From contig NZ_CANMEH010000005.1 in the NCBI RefSeq assembly GCF_947496875.1, positions 124,001 through 188,000 on the forward strand: a stretch of 64,000 nucleotides of DNA, read 5' to 3'. Shown one piece after another: positions 63,908 to 64,000 of the stretch. The notes under the pieces are model-generated. The model had not been told where the DNA came from. It searched no databases and saw only the letters and a list, made by a program, of their open reading frames with translations. This DNA is from an uncultured Paracoccus sp. (lineage in GTDB: Bacteria; Pseudomonadota; Alphaproteobacteria; Rhodobacterales; Rhodobacteraceae). Both the position numbers and the translations under genes were made by a program. The stretch's first letter is position 1. Each line of letters begins with the position of its first letter.

Positions 63908-64000
63908 CCCCGCTCCTCCGGCAGGTCGCGCAGGGTCTGGAACTGGCGCAGCGTGTCGCGGTCCATCATTGCCTCGAGCACTTGCCGGAACCCGGCCACG
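63904..64000 (-). CDS. MarR-family regulator, C-terminal end (partial, PetP-like)
   Basis: The last 31 codons of a gene that runs off the right edge. The visible residues (VAGFRQVLEAMMDRDTLRQ and following) fit the C-terminal dimerisation helix of MarR regulators found directly upstream of PetR-like response regulators. The stop overlaps the response-regulator start as ATGA. Assignment rests on that context and a short sequence, so it is moderate. Confidence 0.6.
   Translation of the reverse strand, partial: VAGFRQVLEAMMDRDTLRQFQTLRDLPEERG

Overview
The window is a high-GC, gene-dense stretch of bacterial chromosome that reads as an alphaproteobacterium, most likely Rhodobacterales and near Paracoccus/Rhodobacter. 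This is inferred from gene content and order: DUF2849-cysI-cysH-DUF934, the cell-cycle regulator GcrA, DUF4170 next to a KDO-transferase-like gene and lpxK, TRAP transport, and a MarR/OmpR pair of the PetP/PetR kind at the right edge. I see no insertion sequence, prophage, CRISPR array or integron. Most of the window is core metabolism with a few accessory-looking clusters.

Left part (1-17.3 kb). After the end of an unidentified gene and a clear terminator comes an assimilatory sulfate-reduction operon: DUF2849, cysI, a single open frame joining cysH to DUF934, and ferredoxin-NADP reductase. A LysR regulator is divergent from a TAXI-type TRAP transporter followed by the two subunits of a 3-oxoacid-type CoA-transferase. 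Converging on these is a minus-strand operon: DUF35 OB-fold protein, SCPx-type thiolase, NDP-forming acyl-CoA synthetase, MaoC/MFE-2 hydratase, a broken acyl-CoA dehydrogenase, an MFE-2-type dehydrogenase and a polytopic membrane protein. Together they look like uptake, CoA activation and beta-oxidation-like breakdown of an unidentified carboxylic acid.

Middle part (17.5-49 kb). A SulP transporter and universal stress protein operon has a strongly structured leader just downstream of tRNA-Pro(TGG). Then come a double cold-shock protein with a DUF192 protein, pdxH, fabI, a LysE exporter, xanthine phosphoribosyltransferase and a phospholipase D-like enzyme. A cobalamin riboswitch precedes a complete btuB-F-C-D uptake operon. 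Lipid A genes follow (DUF4170, a KdtA-like protein, lpxK), then mutY, a DciA-like protein with a DsbA-like thiol oxidoreductase, a family III CoA-transferase, arginase with ornithine carbamoyltransferase, metG, gcrA, an ABC-2 permease, a MATE exporter, and fmt and def separated by two redox genes.

Right part (48-64 kb). A PatB/MalY-type lyase is followed by a compact rfbCBDA operon for dTDP-L-rhamnose, rsmD, a proXWV betaine/proline ABC transporter with a recognisable promoter and overlapping inverted repeat, a molybdopterin adenylyltransferase, argG, ilvA, a receiver-PP2C phosphatase, a Tat-exported L,D-transpeptidase, a CAP-domain lipoprotein and the regulator pair.

Start sites were chosen from ribosome-binding sites and from the four-base ATGA/GTGA overlaps that link many neighbours. 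Family assignments come from recognised motifs, not database searches.
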